Source: Paenibacillus sp. 1011MAR3C5
Lineage (GTDB): Bacteria > Bacillota > Bacilli > Paenibacillales > Paenibacillaceae
Length of the DNA: 64,000 nt
NCBI RefSeq assembly: GCF_003591485.1
Contig: NZ_QZCF01000003.1
Location: 806,001-870,000, forward strand
Direction of reading: 5' to 3'
The translations under genes were made by a program, and so were the position numbers. Below the pieces are notes generated by a model, which saw nothing but the letters and a program-made list of their open reading frames with translations, did not search any database and had not been told where the DNA came from. Shown here one piece after another: positions 45,836 to 53,720 of this stretch; the first letter of the stretch is position 1, and every line of letters starts with the position of its first letter.

Positions 45836-47593
45836 ATGGCAAAAAATAAAATTATCGTCGTCGGCGGCGGTCTGGCCGGCCTTATGGCGACAATCAAAGC
45901 AGCGGAAGCCGGCGTGCACGTCGACCTGTTCTCCCTCGTGCCGGTCAAGCGTTCCCACTCCGTGTGTGCGCAAGGCGGCATCAACGGCGCTGTTAATACA
46001 AAAGGCGAAGGCGACTCCCCATGGGAGCACTTTGACGATACCGTCTATGGCGGCGACTTCCTGGCTAACCAGCCACCGGTTAAAGCGATGTGCGAAGCGG
46101 CGCCGGGCATCATCCATTTGATGGACCGTATGGGCGTTATGTTCAGCCGTACATCGGAAGGCCTTCTTGACTTCCGCCGGTTCGGCGGTACGAAGCATCA
46201 CCGTACTGCATTTGCAGGCGCAACGACTGGCCAACAGCTGCTGTACGCATTGGACGAGCAAGTCCGCCGTTGGGAAGCGGCTGGCCTGGTCAACAAATTC
46301 GAGCATTGGGAGTTCCTTGGCGCAGTGATGGACGACGATGGCGTATGCCGCGGCGTATCGGCACAAGATCTCCGCTCGATGGAAGTTCATACCGTTCGCG
46401 CGGATGCGGTTATTTTGGCTTCCGGCGGTCCTGGCATTATTTTCGGCAAAACAACGAACTCCGTTATCAATACAGGTACTGCGGCAAGCGCTGTGTATCA
46501 GCAAGGCGTGAAATACGCGAATGGCGAGTTCATCCAAATTCACCCGACAGCGATTCCGGGCGACGACAAGCTTCGTCTTATGTCCGAATCGGCACGCGGC
46601 GAAGGCGGACGCATCTGGACCTACAAAGACGGCAAGCCTTGGTATTTCCTTGAGGATAAATATCCGGCGTACGGCAACCTCGTACCGCGCGATATCGCAA
46701 CTCGCGAGATCTTCTCCGTCTGCGTAGACCAGAAGCTTGGCATCAACGGCGAGAACATGGTATACCTTGACCTGTCGCACAAAGATCCGAAGGAGCTTGA
46801 TGTTAAGCTCGGCGGCATCATCGAGATCTACGAGAAGTTCATGGGCGACGATCCGCGGAAAATTCCGATGAAGATCTTCCCTGCGGTTCACTACTCGATG
46901 GGCGGCATGTGGGTTGACTACAACCAAATGACGAACATTCCTGGTCTCTTCGCCGCTGGCGAATGCGAGTACCAGTACCACGGTGCGAATCGTCTGGGCG
47001 CCAACTCCCTGCTGTCCGCGATCTATGGCGGCATGGTAGCGGGACCGAAAGCAGTCGAGTATATCAAAGGCCTTAAGAAATCGGCTGAAGATGTATCCTC
47101 TTCCGTATTCGATCGCGCAACGAAATCGCATACTGACAAGTACAACAGCATTCTGGCCATGAACGGCACAGAGAATGCTTATGTGATCCATAAGGAGCTT
47201 GGAGAGTGGATGACGAACAACATGACGGTTGTTCGCTTCAACGACAAGCTGGAAGCTACAATCGGCAAGATCAAGGAATTGAAGCAGCGTTACCGCAACA
47301 TCAACATCAATGATACGGCGCAATGGAACAACGCAGGCGTTGCCTTCACTCGCCAATTGTGGAATATGCTTGAGCTGTCCGAGGCGATGACGCTGGGCGC
47401 GCTAATGCGCAACGAAAGCCGCGGCGCGCACTACAAGCCGGACTTCCCAGAGCGCGACGACGATCAATTCATGAAATCGACGATTGCGGACTGGACGCCG
47501 GACGGACCGAAAATCTCTTACGAGGACATCGACGTAAGCCTGATTGCTCCGCGTAAGCGCGATTACTCCACTGACAAGAAGAAAGGAGAATAA
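45836..47593 (+). CDS. sdhA: Succinate dehydrogenase flavoprotein subunit
   Basis: 585 residues. The FAD motif is IIVVGGGLAGLMATIKAAEAG (5-25). The covalent FAD-binding His lies in RSHSVCAQGGINGA. The substrate-site residues are in HPTAIPGDDKLRLMSESARGEGG and FAAGECEYQYHGANRLGANSLLSAI. It oxidises succinate to fumarate in the citric acid cycle. It begins 25 bases after sdhC, behind AAGGAG, and ends three bases before sdhB. Confidence 0.96.
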   Translation: MAKNKIIVVGGGLAGLMATIKAAEAGVHVDLFSLVPVKRSHSVCAQGGINGAVNTKGEGDSPWEHFDDTVYGGDFLANQPPVKAMCEAAPGIIHLMDRMGVMFSRTSEGLLDFRRFGGTKHHRTAFAGATTGQQLLYALDEQVRRWEAAGLVNKFEHWEFLGAVMDDDGVCRGVSAQDLRSMEVHTVRADAVILASGGPGIIFGKTTNSVINTGTAASAVYQQGVKYANGEFIQIHPTAIPGDDKLRLMSESARGEGGRIWTYKDGKPWYFLEDKYPAYGNLVPRDIATREIFSVCVDQKLGINGENMVYLDLSHKDPKELDVKLGGIIEIYEKFMGDDPRKIPMKIFPAVHYSMGGMWVDYNQMTNIPGLFAAGECEYQYHGANRLGANSLLSAIYGGMVAGPKAVEYIKGLKKSAEDVSSSVFDRATKSHTDKYNSILAMNGTENAYVIHKELGEWMTNNMTVVRFNDKLEATIGKIKELKQRYRNININDTAQWNNAGVAFTRQLWNMLELSEAMTLGALMRNESRGAHYKPDFPERDDDQFMKSTIADWTPDGPKISYEDIDVSLIAPRKRDYSTDKKKGE

Positions 47594-47595
47594 TC

Positions 47596-48360
47596 ATGGC
47601 TGAAACGACTGTCGCATCCAAAACCGTTAAGTTTATCATTTCCCGTCAGGATAAGCCGGATTCCAAGCCGTATACGGAAGAGTTCGAACTGCCTTACCGC
47701 CCGAACATGAACGTCATCAGCGGACTGATGGAAATTCAGCGTAATCCGGTTACAACGAGCGGTACCAAAACTTCACCGGTATGCTGGGAATCCAACTGTC
47801 TGGAAGAAGTATGCGGCGCATGCTCCATGGTCATTAACGGCAAGCCACGCCAGGCGTGCAGCGCCTTGGTCGATCAACTGGAACAGCCGATTCGTCTAGA
47901 ACCGATGCGCACGTTCCCGGTTGTCCGCGACCTGGTCATTAACCGCGAGCGTATGTTCAATGCACTGAAGAAGGTTAAAGCATGGATTCCAATCGACGGT
48001 ACGTACGATCTTGGCCCTGGTCCGCGCATGGCAGAATCCAAGCGCCAGTGGGCGTATGAGCTGTCGAAGTGCATGACTTGCGGCGTCTGCCTGGAGTCTT
48101 GCCCGAACGTGAACGATCGCAACAGCTTTATCGGCCCGGCTGCGATTTCCCAGGTCCGCTTGTTCAACGCTCACCCAACGGGCGAGATGAACAAGGAAGA
48201 GCGTCTGGATGAGCTGATGACCGATGGAGGCATCGAAGGCTGCGGCAACTCGCAGAACTGCGTTCGCTCCTGTCCGAAGGGCATTCCGCTTACGACTTCT
48301 ATTGCGGCGATGAACAAGGACACCACCAAGCATCTGTTTAAGAAATGGCTAGGCATGTAG
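47596..48360 (+). CDS. sdhB: Succinate dehydrogenase iron-sulfur subunit
   Basis: 254 residues. Three Fe-S clusters are indicated: the [2Fe-2S] ligands in CWESNCLEEVCGACSM with a later Cys, the [4Fe-4S] ligands in CMTCGVCLESCP, and the [3Fe-4S] ligands in CGNSQNCVRSCPKGIP. It passes electrons from SdhA to the heme subunit. AAAGGAG lies just before the start. A strong terminator follows. Confidence 0.96.
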   Translation: MAETTVASKTVKFIISRQDKPDSKPYTEEFELPYRPNMNVISGLMEIQRNPVTTSGTKTSPVCWESNCLEEVCGACSMVINGKPRQACSALVDQLEQPIRLEPMRTFPVVRDLVINRERMFNALKKVKAWIPIDGTYDLGPGPRMAESKRQWAYELSKCMTCGVCLESCPNVNDRNSFIGPAAISQVRLFNAHPTGEMNKEERLDELMTDGGIEGCGNSQNCVRSCPKGIPLTTSIAAMNKDTTKHLFKKWLGM

Positions 48361-48401
48361 CATTTATATGCTCCGTGCGATTGTTATCGCATTCGGATAA
48401 G

Positions 48402-48436
48402 AAGCTCTCAAGCGTTATACGCTTGGGGGCTTTTTT
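48402..48436 (+). terminator. Terminator after sdhCAB
   Basis: AAGCTCTCAAGCG and CGCTTGGGGGCTT form the stem, followed by TTTT. Confidence 0.88.
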
Positions 48437-48458
48437 CTATGGCATGAACGCTCAATCG

Positions 48459-48487
48459 TTGATATTGATAATTATTATCAATAATAA
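48459..48487 (+). promoter_or_regulatory. Fur box within a promoter-like element, downstream of sdhB
   Basis: TGATAATTATTATCA (48466-48480) is an exact Fur consensus. It lies between TTGATA (48459-48464) and TAATAA (48482-48487), 17 bases apart. The same arrangement occurs at 49594-49622. No iron-related gene follows directly. Confidence 0.75.
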
Positions 48488-48893
48488 TCAAAACAAGGGC
48501 TCTCTGTCAACTATCCTTTCGTCTGTCTTCAAGCTGTAAAATGTGAAATAAAATAATATTTCAGTTAGGACCCGCTATAGTGAAATGTTCATGGAAAAGA
48601 ACTAGAAATGATTGTCAATGAATGGTACAGGTGATACAATACCATTAAAATTCAATGATAACGCTTCCATCTTGCTCCTTACGTCTCATCCTTCCTTACC
48701 GCTTCTATTTTTCATGAATACCTTCCTTATGACGATATCCAAATGTTTTATGTACTAGCCTGAGTAACCTGCTTAATTCTTATAGGGAGGTGGTTCATGC
48801 ACGAGCATGAGATATGCATGATCGGATAGGAACAGCTTCTGTTAGGCATAAGTGAAACTTTGAGCGCAAAAAAACATTTTATTGGGAGGAATT
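48488..48893. other. Gene-free stretch between the Fur box and the secreted protein gene
   Basis: No convincing gene. It contains a strong promoter (48612-48640), pyrimidine-rich DNA at 48664-48725 (for example GCTCCTTACGTCTCATCC), and a ten-codon open frame at 48797-48829 (MHEHEICMIG) behind GGGAGG whose meaning is unclear. Confidence 0.5.
48612..48640 (+). promoter_or_regulatory. Sigma-A promoter upstream of the small secreted protein gene
   Basis: TTGTCA (48612-48617), 17 bases, TACAAT (48635-48640), each a 5/6 match. The -35 overlaps a degenerate Fur-like sequence. The leader to the next gene would be about 250 bases. Confidence 0.6.
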
Positions 48894-48896
48894 ATG

Positions 48897-49265
48897 ATGA
48901 AGATTAGAAAAATGGGCCTGGGACTTATCGTTTTAGTTATGCTATTGACTTTCGCTACGAGTGTTTCTGCAAGCTCAACCCGTACAGATACCGGTACAAC
49001 AACACATAGCGGGGGGAACCTTGCCCTTCAATATTATGCATATGATTCACATATTCATGGTTGGATGTATGCAACGGTTTATCGTGTCACCGCTTCAGGT
49101 GATGTGTATGTCGGTTCCGGCAGCATTGAGGGCGGTATGCCTCACGGCGATGGAATTCGTACGGGCAATTTATATTTGGGCAATCAGCCTGCCGGCACTT
49201 ACAAATACGTTATTACCCTGCCAAGCGGTTGGATGGGGCCATCCACCGTATGGAGCACCTATTAA
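48897..49265 (+). CDS. Small secreted protein, function unknown
   Basis: 122 residues from ATG 48897, seven bases after GGAGG. ATG 48894 is an alternative. A Sec signal peptide (hydrophobic 7-22) ends near SVSAS. The mature protein of about 95 residues is rich in Gly, Ser, Thr, Tyr and His, has no Cys, and ends WMGPSTVWSTY. It looks like a beta-rich secreted domain. I recognise no family. It is flanked by an upstream 250-base leader and a terminator about 100 bases downstream. Confidence 0.7.
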   Translation: MKIRKMGLGLIVLVMLLTFATSVSASSTRTDTGTTTHSGGNLALQYYAYDSHIHGWMYATVYRVTASGDVYVGSGSIEGGMPHGDGIRTGNLYLGNQPAGTYKYVITLPSGWMGPSTVWSTY

Positions 49266-49593
49266 TTCATATTGATTTTCTTATTGAACAGGGGATAGAC
49301 ACTAAGCTTGACTGGCAGTAACGCAACTTGTACGCTTATGTTTTTTGGGGACCCTCAATCTCTATTAAGGATCGTTCCGTTCACCGTTGGTGAGGAACGG
49401 TCTTTTTTATTGTTTGCCGCGGCGCCGATGCGTGGATAGGATAGTAGGGGCATGACATCCTACAAAGAATTGACGCGCCGGACAAGGTGCACAGCTATAA
49501 TATCTCTTCGGGCTGCTTCCTGAAGCATGCATGAGAGGCTACTACATCGATATGGCAATGAATTAAAGATAATAACTTTTCAAAAAAAGTGCA
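49266..49593. other. Gene-free stretch upstream of iron region 2
   Basis: It holds a terminator at 49370-49408 and otherwise no supported gene. Sequence from 49440 on shows no readable protein similarity. Confidence 0.5.
49370..49408 (+). terminator. Terminator downstream of the small secreted protein gene
   Basis: GATCGTTCCGTTCACC and GGTGAGGAACGGTC form the stem, followed by TTTTTT. Confidence 0.82.
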
Positions 49594-49622
49594 TTGATAT
49601 TGATAATCTTTATCAATATAAT
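49594..49622 (+). promoter_or_regulatory. Fur-controlled promoter of iron region 2
   Basis: TTGATA (49594-49599), 17 bases, TATAAT (49617-49622). The Fur box TGATAATCTTTATCA (49601-49615; 13 of 14 fixed positions) fills the spacer, so Fur binding would occlude RNA polymerase. Confidence 0.85.
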
Positions 49623-49743
49623 GATATTCATATGAACTTTTTGAGAGGCATAGCAGGTATGGATGCATCCATGTATACATTCAAGTCGGCAAGCCGGCTT
49701 CACTTACAGCACCAGGCTTCGGCCCTGCAAGTAGAATTCCCGT

Positions 49744-49911
49744 CCGTATTTGAATCGACTCTGAATCGGGAAAGCGAAAGATTGGTTGCTTGCGGCGGAT
49801 CAGACGCTGCATGAAATTGCGCCCAGTGTAGGGTACAAGAGCAGCTTGTACTTGAGCCGGAAGTTCAAAGCCGTAACGGGCATGACAGAAGGGTGTTATA
49901 GACGATGTTTG
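49744..49911 (+). pseudogene. Decayed AraC regulator fragment (C-terminal helix-turn-helix)
   Basis: The frame starting at 49744 reads PYLNRL-stop-IGKAKDWLLAADQT, then LHEIAPSVGYKSSLYLSRKFKAVTGMTEG, ending about where the next gene starts. This is the second helix-turn-helix of an AraC regulator, with a TGA at 49762-49764 where AraC proteins usually have Arg, consistent with a CGA-to-TGA change. The sequence upstream (SRLHLQ near 49692) may be the preceding helix in another frame. No N-terminal domain is found. It lies between the Fur-controlled promoter and an intact AraC gene, so it is probably the remnant of a duplicated or replaced regulator. Confidence 0.72.
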
Positions 49912-51863
49912 AACAGGAGCATATCGCATTATGGAATCTTGCTTCAATCAAAGTGTTGGATATCAGGCATATGATCTTGCGAAAAGGGGAGGAGTTGCGC
50001 GGGTACCAGCTGCCGGCGAGCATGTTCTTATTCGCCGCTAGAGGAGGTGCGGCCATTACGCTGGACGGAAAGGAATATCCCCTTCGTCCATTTCATGTGC
50101 TGCATGGCGGCAAAGGCGCTTTGATGGACATCCAGTTGAGAGAAGAGCAATGGGAGTACGACATCATCTATTACAAAGCCGTTCTGCCAAAGCCTTCCCG
50201 CGAGGATATGACGGAGCTGCTGGCACGCTCCAATCCCTTCGGATCGGCTTATCAGCTTATGCCGGATGATCCGCTCTCCTTATTCCGCATCGTTGAAGCA
50301 ATGCGCCGGGAGTGGCTGATCGCAGGGCCATTCGAGAGATTCCAGGTCAAATCGATGTTCTACGAGCTGGTTGGCATGATATTGCAGCAGCTGCAACGGC
50401 AGGGCGAAGAATCAGCGGAGCCGGATCTAGCGACACGGGCGGTCCGCTATATGGAGAACCATTATGCAGAGCCAGTCTCGCTCGAGTCGCTTGCGGCAGC
50501 ATTAAATTACAGCGCAGCGCATCTGTCGGATGTGTTCAAGAAGCATACGGGTTATAGCCCAATCGATTATTTGCTTCGTATCCGGATGGAGAAGGCAGCG
50601 CGACTGCTTGTCGATACAGAGGCAAGCATCCGTGAAATCGCGGCGTTTGTGGGGTATGCAGACCCGTATTATTTTGGGCGTATGTTCAAGAAGATGTTCG
50701 GGGCTTCCCCGCTTCACTACCGGAAGATACAATTTAACAACGACCAATCCGCAAAAAGTCCATCTGCAATCCTAAGATCCTCCATTGCCGGAGAGGGGAA
50801 ACGGGATCATACTGATAATGATAATTGTTATCAATATCAGAGCAGAGGAGAAATTTCAATGTACAAATCGTTTTCAACCACAACTGCGGCAACGCTTTTG
50901 CTATGCCTCACTTTATTGCTGAGCGCATGCTCCGGCGGAACGGGCGCTTCCAATACGGCAAATGGTACAGGAGCGTCTCCGAATACAACGGAGAATGCTT
51001 CCAGCGGCAATTCACAACCGAATACTGCGGATCAGGAAACTCGAACGGTCGTGTCCGGCGGCAAGGAAATACAAATTCCGGCTAATCCGAAGCGCATCGT
51101 CGCCGATCAATATTTGGGCAGCTTTATTGTCCTTGGCGTTACGCCAATCGGGACGCCTGGTCTTCACTGGGACAATCCTTATTTGGCCGATCTGCTGGAA
51201 GGCGTCGAGGATATCGGGGATGTAAATGGCTCATTGGAGAAGGTGGTCGACCTGCAGCCAGATTTGATCATTACAGGCGCCACTATGGATGATGCCAGAT
51301 ACGAGCAGTTATCCAAAATCGCGCCAACCCTTGCTGTCCCCTATGGCGAGCTTAAAAACGCCCATGAGGAGCTGACGTATTTCGGAGAGCTGCTTGGCAA
51401 GGAAAAGGAAGCGGAGGCTTGGCTGGCGGAATATGACCGCCGGATTGCCGCTGCGAGAGAGAAAGCCCATCAAGCAGTGCCGGAGGGAGCAACCTTCTCG
51501 ATTATTGAGTGGTCCGATAAAGAGATTTACACATACGGCGACAACTTCGGCAGAGGCGGACAGGCCGTCTATCAAGCGCTGGGCTTCAAGCCGCCAGCAG
51601 ATATCGCTGCCGAAATTATGGAGAAGCAATGGGCCAGCCTGACGAATGAAGCATTGCCGAAATATGCTGGCGACTACATCATTCTGACCTCCAATGATCG
51701 TACCGTGCAGGATGTAAAGGCTGATCCGATCTGGGGTACGCTTGATGCGGTGAAGAATGACCGGGTTTATGTGTGGAAGGAAGCGCATTCCTGGTATTAT
51801 GATCCGATTGCCGTATTGTCTCAGACCGAGGAACTGGCTGACTGGCTGGCAGGGTTGAAATAA
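49905..51863 (+). CDS. AraC regulator in frame with a siderophore-binding lipoprotein (652-residue fused frame)
   Basis: The open frame has no stop between two genes that are normally separate. Residues 1-150 are an AraC-type sensing region and about 185-280 the double helix-turn-helix (VSLESLAAALNYSAAHLSDVFKKHTG; IREIAAFVGYADPYYFGRMFKK). AraC similarity ends near SPLHYRK. A linker of about 40 codons follows whose DNA contains a Fur box and a ribosome-binding site. From M319 a complete lipoprotein follows. Translation could give a fused protein, or the binding protein could be made separately from its internal start. A fused protein would carry an internal lipoprotein signal peptide, which is unlikely to be useful, so I expect two products or a recently lost stop codon. 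A sequencing error at the stop is also possible. Confidence 0.75.
   Translation: MFEQEHIALWNLASIKVLDIRHMILRKGEELRGYQLPASMFLFAARGGAAITLDGKEYPLRPFHVLHGGKGALMDIQLREEQWEYDIIYYKAVLPKPSREDMTELLARSNPFGSAYQLMPDDPLSLFRIVEAMRREWLIAGPFERFQVKSMFYELVGMILQQLQRQGEESAEPDLATRAVRYMENHYAEPVSLESLAAALNYSAAHLSDVFKKHTGYSPIDYLLRIRMEKAARLLVDTEASIREIAAFVGYADPYYFGRMFKKMFGASPLHYRKIQFNNDQSAKSPSAILRSSIAGEGKRDHTDNDNCYQYQSRGEISMYKSFSTTTAATLLLCLTLLLSACSGGTGASNTANGTGASPNTTENASSGNSQPNTADQETRTVVSGGKEIQIPANPKRIVADQYLGSFIVLGVTPIGTPGLHWDNPYLADLLEGVEDIGDVNGSLEKVVDLQPDLIITGATMDDARYEQLSKIAPTLAVPYGELKNAHEELTYFGELLGKEKEAEAWLAEYDRRIAAAREKAHQAVPEGATFSIIEWSDKEIYTYGDNFGRGGQAVYQALGFKPPADIAAEIMEKQWASLTNEALPKYAGDYIILTSNDRTVQDVKADPIWGTLDAVKNDRVYVWKEAHSWYYDPIAVLSQTEELADWLAGLK
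50819..50833. promoter_or_regulatory. Fur box inside the AraC-binding protein reading frame
   Basis: TGATAATTGTTATCA matches the Fur consensus at 13 of 14 fixed positions. An overlapping half-site TGATAAT begins at 50813. It is 26 bases upstream of the lipoprotein start, so it probably controls a separate transcript for the binding protein. Confidence 0.82.
50859..51863 (+). CDS. Siderophore-binding lipoprotein (FecB family), internal start
   Basis: 334 residues from ATG 50859, with AGAGGAG eight bases upstream. Lipobox LSAC places the lipid at Cys24, then a Ser/Thr/Asn linker to about 65. The FecB-type fold begins at GGKEIQIPANPKRIVADQYLG and shows VVDLQPDLIITGAT, IAPTLAVPYGE and DRVYVWKEAHSWYYDPIAVLSQ. 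The gene belongs to an iron-siderophore uptake system with the two permeases downstream. It is in the same frame as the preceding AraC gene. Confidence 0.88.
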   Translation: MYKSFSTTTAATLLLCLTLLLSACSGGTGASNTANGTGASPNTTENASSGNSQPNTADQETRTVVSGGKEIQIPANPKRIVADQYLGSFIVLGVTPIGTPGLHWDNPYLADLLEGVEDIGDVNGSLEKVVDLQPDLIITGATMDDARYEQLSKIAPTLAVPYGELKNAHEELTYFGELLGKEKEAEAWLAEYDRRIAAAREKAHQAVPEGATFSIIEWSDKEIYTYGDNFGRGGQAVYQALGFKPPADIAAEIMEKQWASLTNEALPKYAGDYIILTSNDRTVQDVKADPIWGTLDAVKNDRVYVWKEAHSWYYDPIAVLSQTEELADWLAGLK

Positions 51864-51932
51864 CGAGCGCTGAAGCTCTCGCTGAAGATGGGGCAACCCT
51901 TTGATTGATTAGGTGTAGCCGTGGAGGTAATT

Positions 51933-53648
51933 ATGTTACGTCGGTTTTTTGAGTATTACCGCCCCTATAAGGGCTTGTTCATACTGGATTTTTCTTGTGC
52001 GATTATAGCTGCCTTGCTGGAGCTGGCATTCCCGCTTGCGGTTAACCGTATCGTTGACGATTTGCTGCCAAGCGGCAATTGGGTGTGGATCTTATATGCA
52101 TGCCTCGGCTTGCTCGGCATCTACATCATCAGCTCCACCCTCCACTATGTCGTGACGTATTGGGGACATAAGTTGGGCATTAACATTGAGTCGGACATGC
52201 GCAAGAGGCTGTTCGACCGGGTTCAGAAGCTTTCATTCCGATTTTTCGACAACAACAAAACCGGGCATCTCGTCTCCCGCATGACCAACGATTTGATGGA
52301 TATCGGCGAGATTGCCCATCATGGTCCAGAGGATCTGTTTATTGCCATTATGACGCTGGCGGGTGCGTTCGGCATTATGCTGAGCATCAATTGGCAATTG
52401 GCGGTGCTGACCTTTATTATCGTGCCGATCATGATTTATCTGTCCATGTATTTCAGCAAGAAAATGTCGGCGGCCTTCAAAAGGATGTTCTCGGACATCG
52501 CTGACTATAACGCAAGGGTAGAGAACAACGTCAGCGGCATTCGCGTCGTTCAGGCATTTGCCAATGAAAAGCATGAAATCAACCGTTTTGCTCAAAACAA
52601 CGAACGGTTCCGAATCACGAAGCTGCTCACCTACCGGATTATGGCTTGGAACTCCTCGCTTAGCTTCATTCTGATGAAGCTGGTGTCGCTGTTTGTACTT
52701 GTATGCGGAACTTGGTTTGTCATTGAAGACAGGATGTCGTACGGCCAGTTTATTGCGTTTGTCATGTTGTCCAATGTTTTCTTGGGGCCGATCCAGCAGA
52801 TTAATTCTGTCATCGAGACGTATCCGAAAGGGATTGCTGGCTTCAAGCGGTACCTGGAACTGCTGGAGACGGAGCCGGATGTAGACGATGCGCCGAATGC
52901 CCGCCATGTGGAGCATCTGCGCGGAGAGATCCGCTTCAACGATGTATCGTTTGGCTACGAAGGCAAAGTCAAGGTGCTTCAAGGCGTGAACCTGACCATT
53001 CGCGCCGGGGAGACAGCAGCGCTAGTTGGGCCATCAGGCGCCGGCAAGAGTACCTTATGCTCGCTGCTGCCGCGATTCTACGATGTAGAGAGCGGGTCCG
53101 TTACCATTGACGGCATGGATGTTCGAGGCATGACGCTGGAATCACTGCGCGCGCAGATCGGTATTGTCCAGCAGGACGTCTTCCTGTTCGACGGTACCAT
53201 TCGCGAGAATATCGCTTACGGCAGGCTGGGCGCTAGCGATGAAGCGATCTGGGAAGCGGCGAGACGCGCTCAGCTGGAAGATCTGATTATGTCACTCCCT
53301 GATGGCCTCGATACCTTTATCGGCGAACGGGGTGTGAAGCTGTCGGGTGGACAAAAGCAGCGGCTGTCGATTTCTCGCATGTTCCTCAAAAATCCGCCTA
53401 TCCTGATTCTCGACGAAGCGACCTCGGCGCTGGATACGGAGACGGAAGCCGCGATCCAGTTGGCCTTGTCGGAGCTGTCGCAAGGGCGCACGACGCTCGT
53501 GATTGCGCATCGTCTAGCTACGGTCAAAAACGCGGACCGCATTATCGTCGTGGCAGACCAGGGAATTGCCGAGCAAGGCAAGCATGAAGAATTGATTGCG
53601 CAGGAAGGCGTGTACAGCCGCCTGCACCGCGCCCAATTCGGAATGTAA
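51933..53648 (+). CDS. ABC exporter-type half-transporter (permease fused to ATPase)
   Basis: 571 residues from ATG 51933, five bases after GGAGG. The N-terminal 310 residues hold six helices with the type I exporter fold. The ATPase domain has Walker A GPSGAGKST, signature LSGGQKQR and Walker B ILILDEATSALD. It functions as a dimer. Relatives export lipids, drugs or peptides, and some import or export siderophores. Its position inside the Fur-marked cluster suggests siderophore traffic, which is inference. Confidence 0.9.
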   Translation: MLRRFFEYYRPYKGLFILDFSCAIIAALLELAFPLAVNRIVDDLLPSGNWVWILYACLGLLGIYIISSTLHYVVTYWGHKLGINIESDMRKRLFDRVQKLSFRFFDNNKTGHLVSRMTNDLMDIGEIAHHGPEDLFIAIMTLAGAFGIMLSINWQLAVLTFIIVPIMIYLSMYFSKKMSAAFKRMFSDIADYNARVENNVSGIRVVQAFANEKHEINRFAQNNERFRITKLLTYRIMAWNSSLSFILMKLVSLFVLVCGTWFVIEDRMSYGQFIAFVMLSNVFLGPIQQINSVIETYPKGIAGFKRYLELLETEPDVDDAPNARHVEHLRGEIRFNDVSFGYEGKVKVLQGVNLTIRAGETAALVGPSGAGKSTLCSLLPRFYDVESGSVTIDGMDVRGMTLESLRAQIGIVQQDVFLFDGTIRENIAYGRLGASDEAIWEAARRAQLEDLIMSLPDGLDTFIGERGVKLSGGQKQRLSISRMFLKNPPILILDEATSALDTETEAAIQLALSELSQGRTTLVIAHRLATVKNADRIIVVADQGIAEQGKHEELIAQEGVYSRLHRAQFGM

Positions 53649-53720
53649 CATTGAGCTAATACGCAGATCGAAGATTAATAGATTACAGACATCGCGATTT
53701 AGATAATGAGGAGTATGGGT

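Noticed and set aside
45791..47356. 521-codon minus-strand open frame opposite sdhA.
   Set aside because: Antisense shadow. sdhA is unambiguous on the plus strand.
48797..48829. Ten-codon open frame (MHEHEICMIG) behind GGGAGG upstream of the secreted protein gene.
   Set aside because: Good ribosome-binding site but too short to judge. No leader-peptide logic (codon runs, attenuator) is evident, so it is only mentioned.
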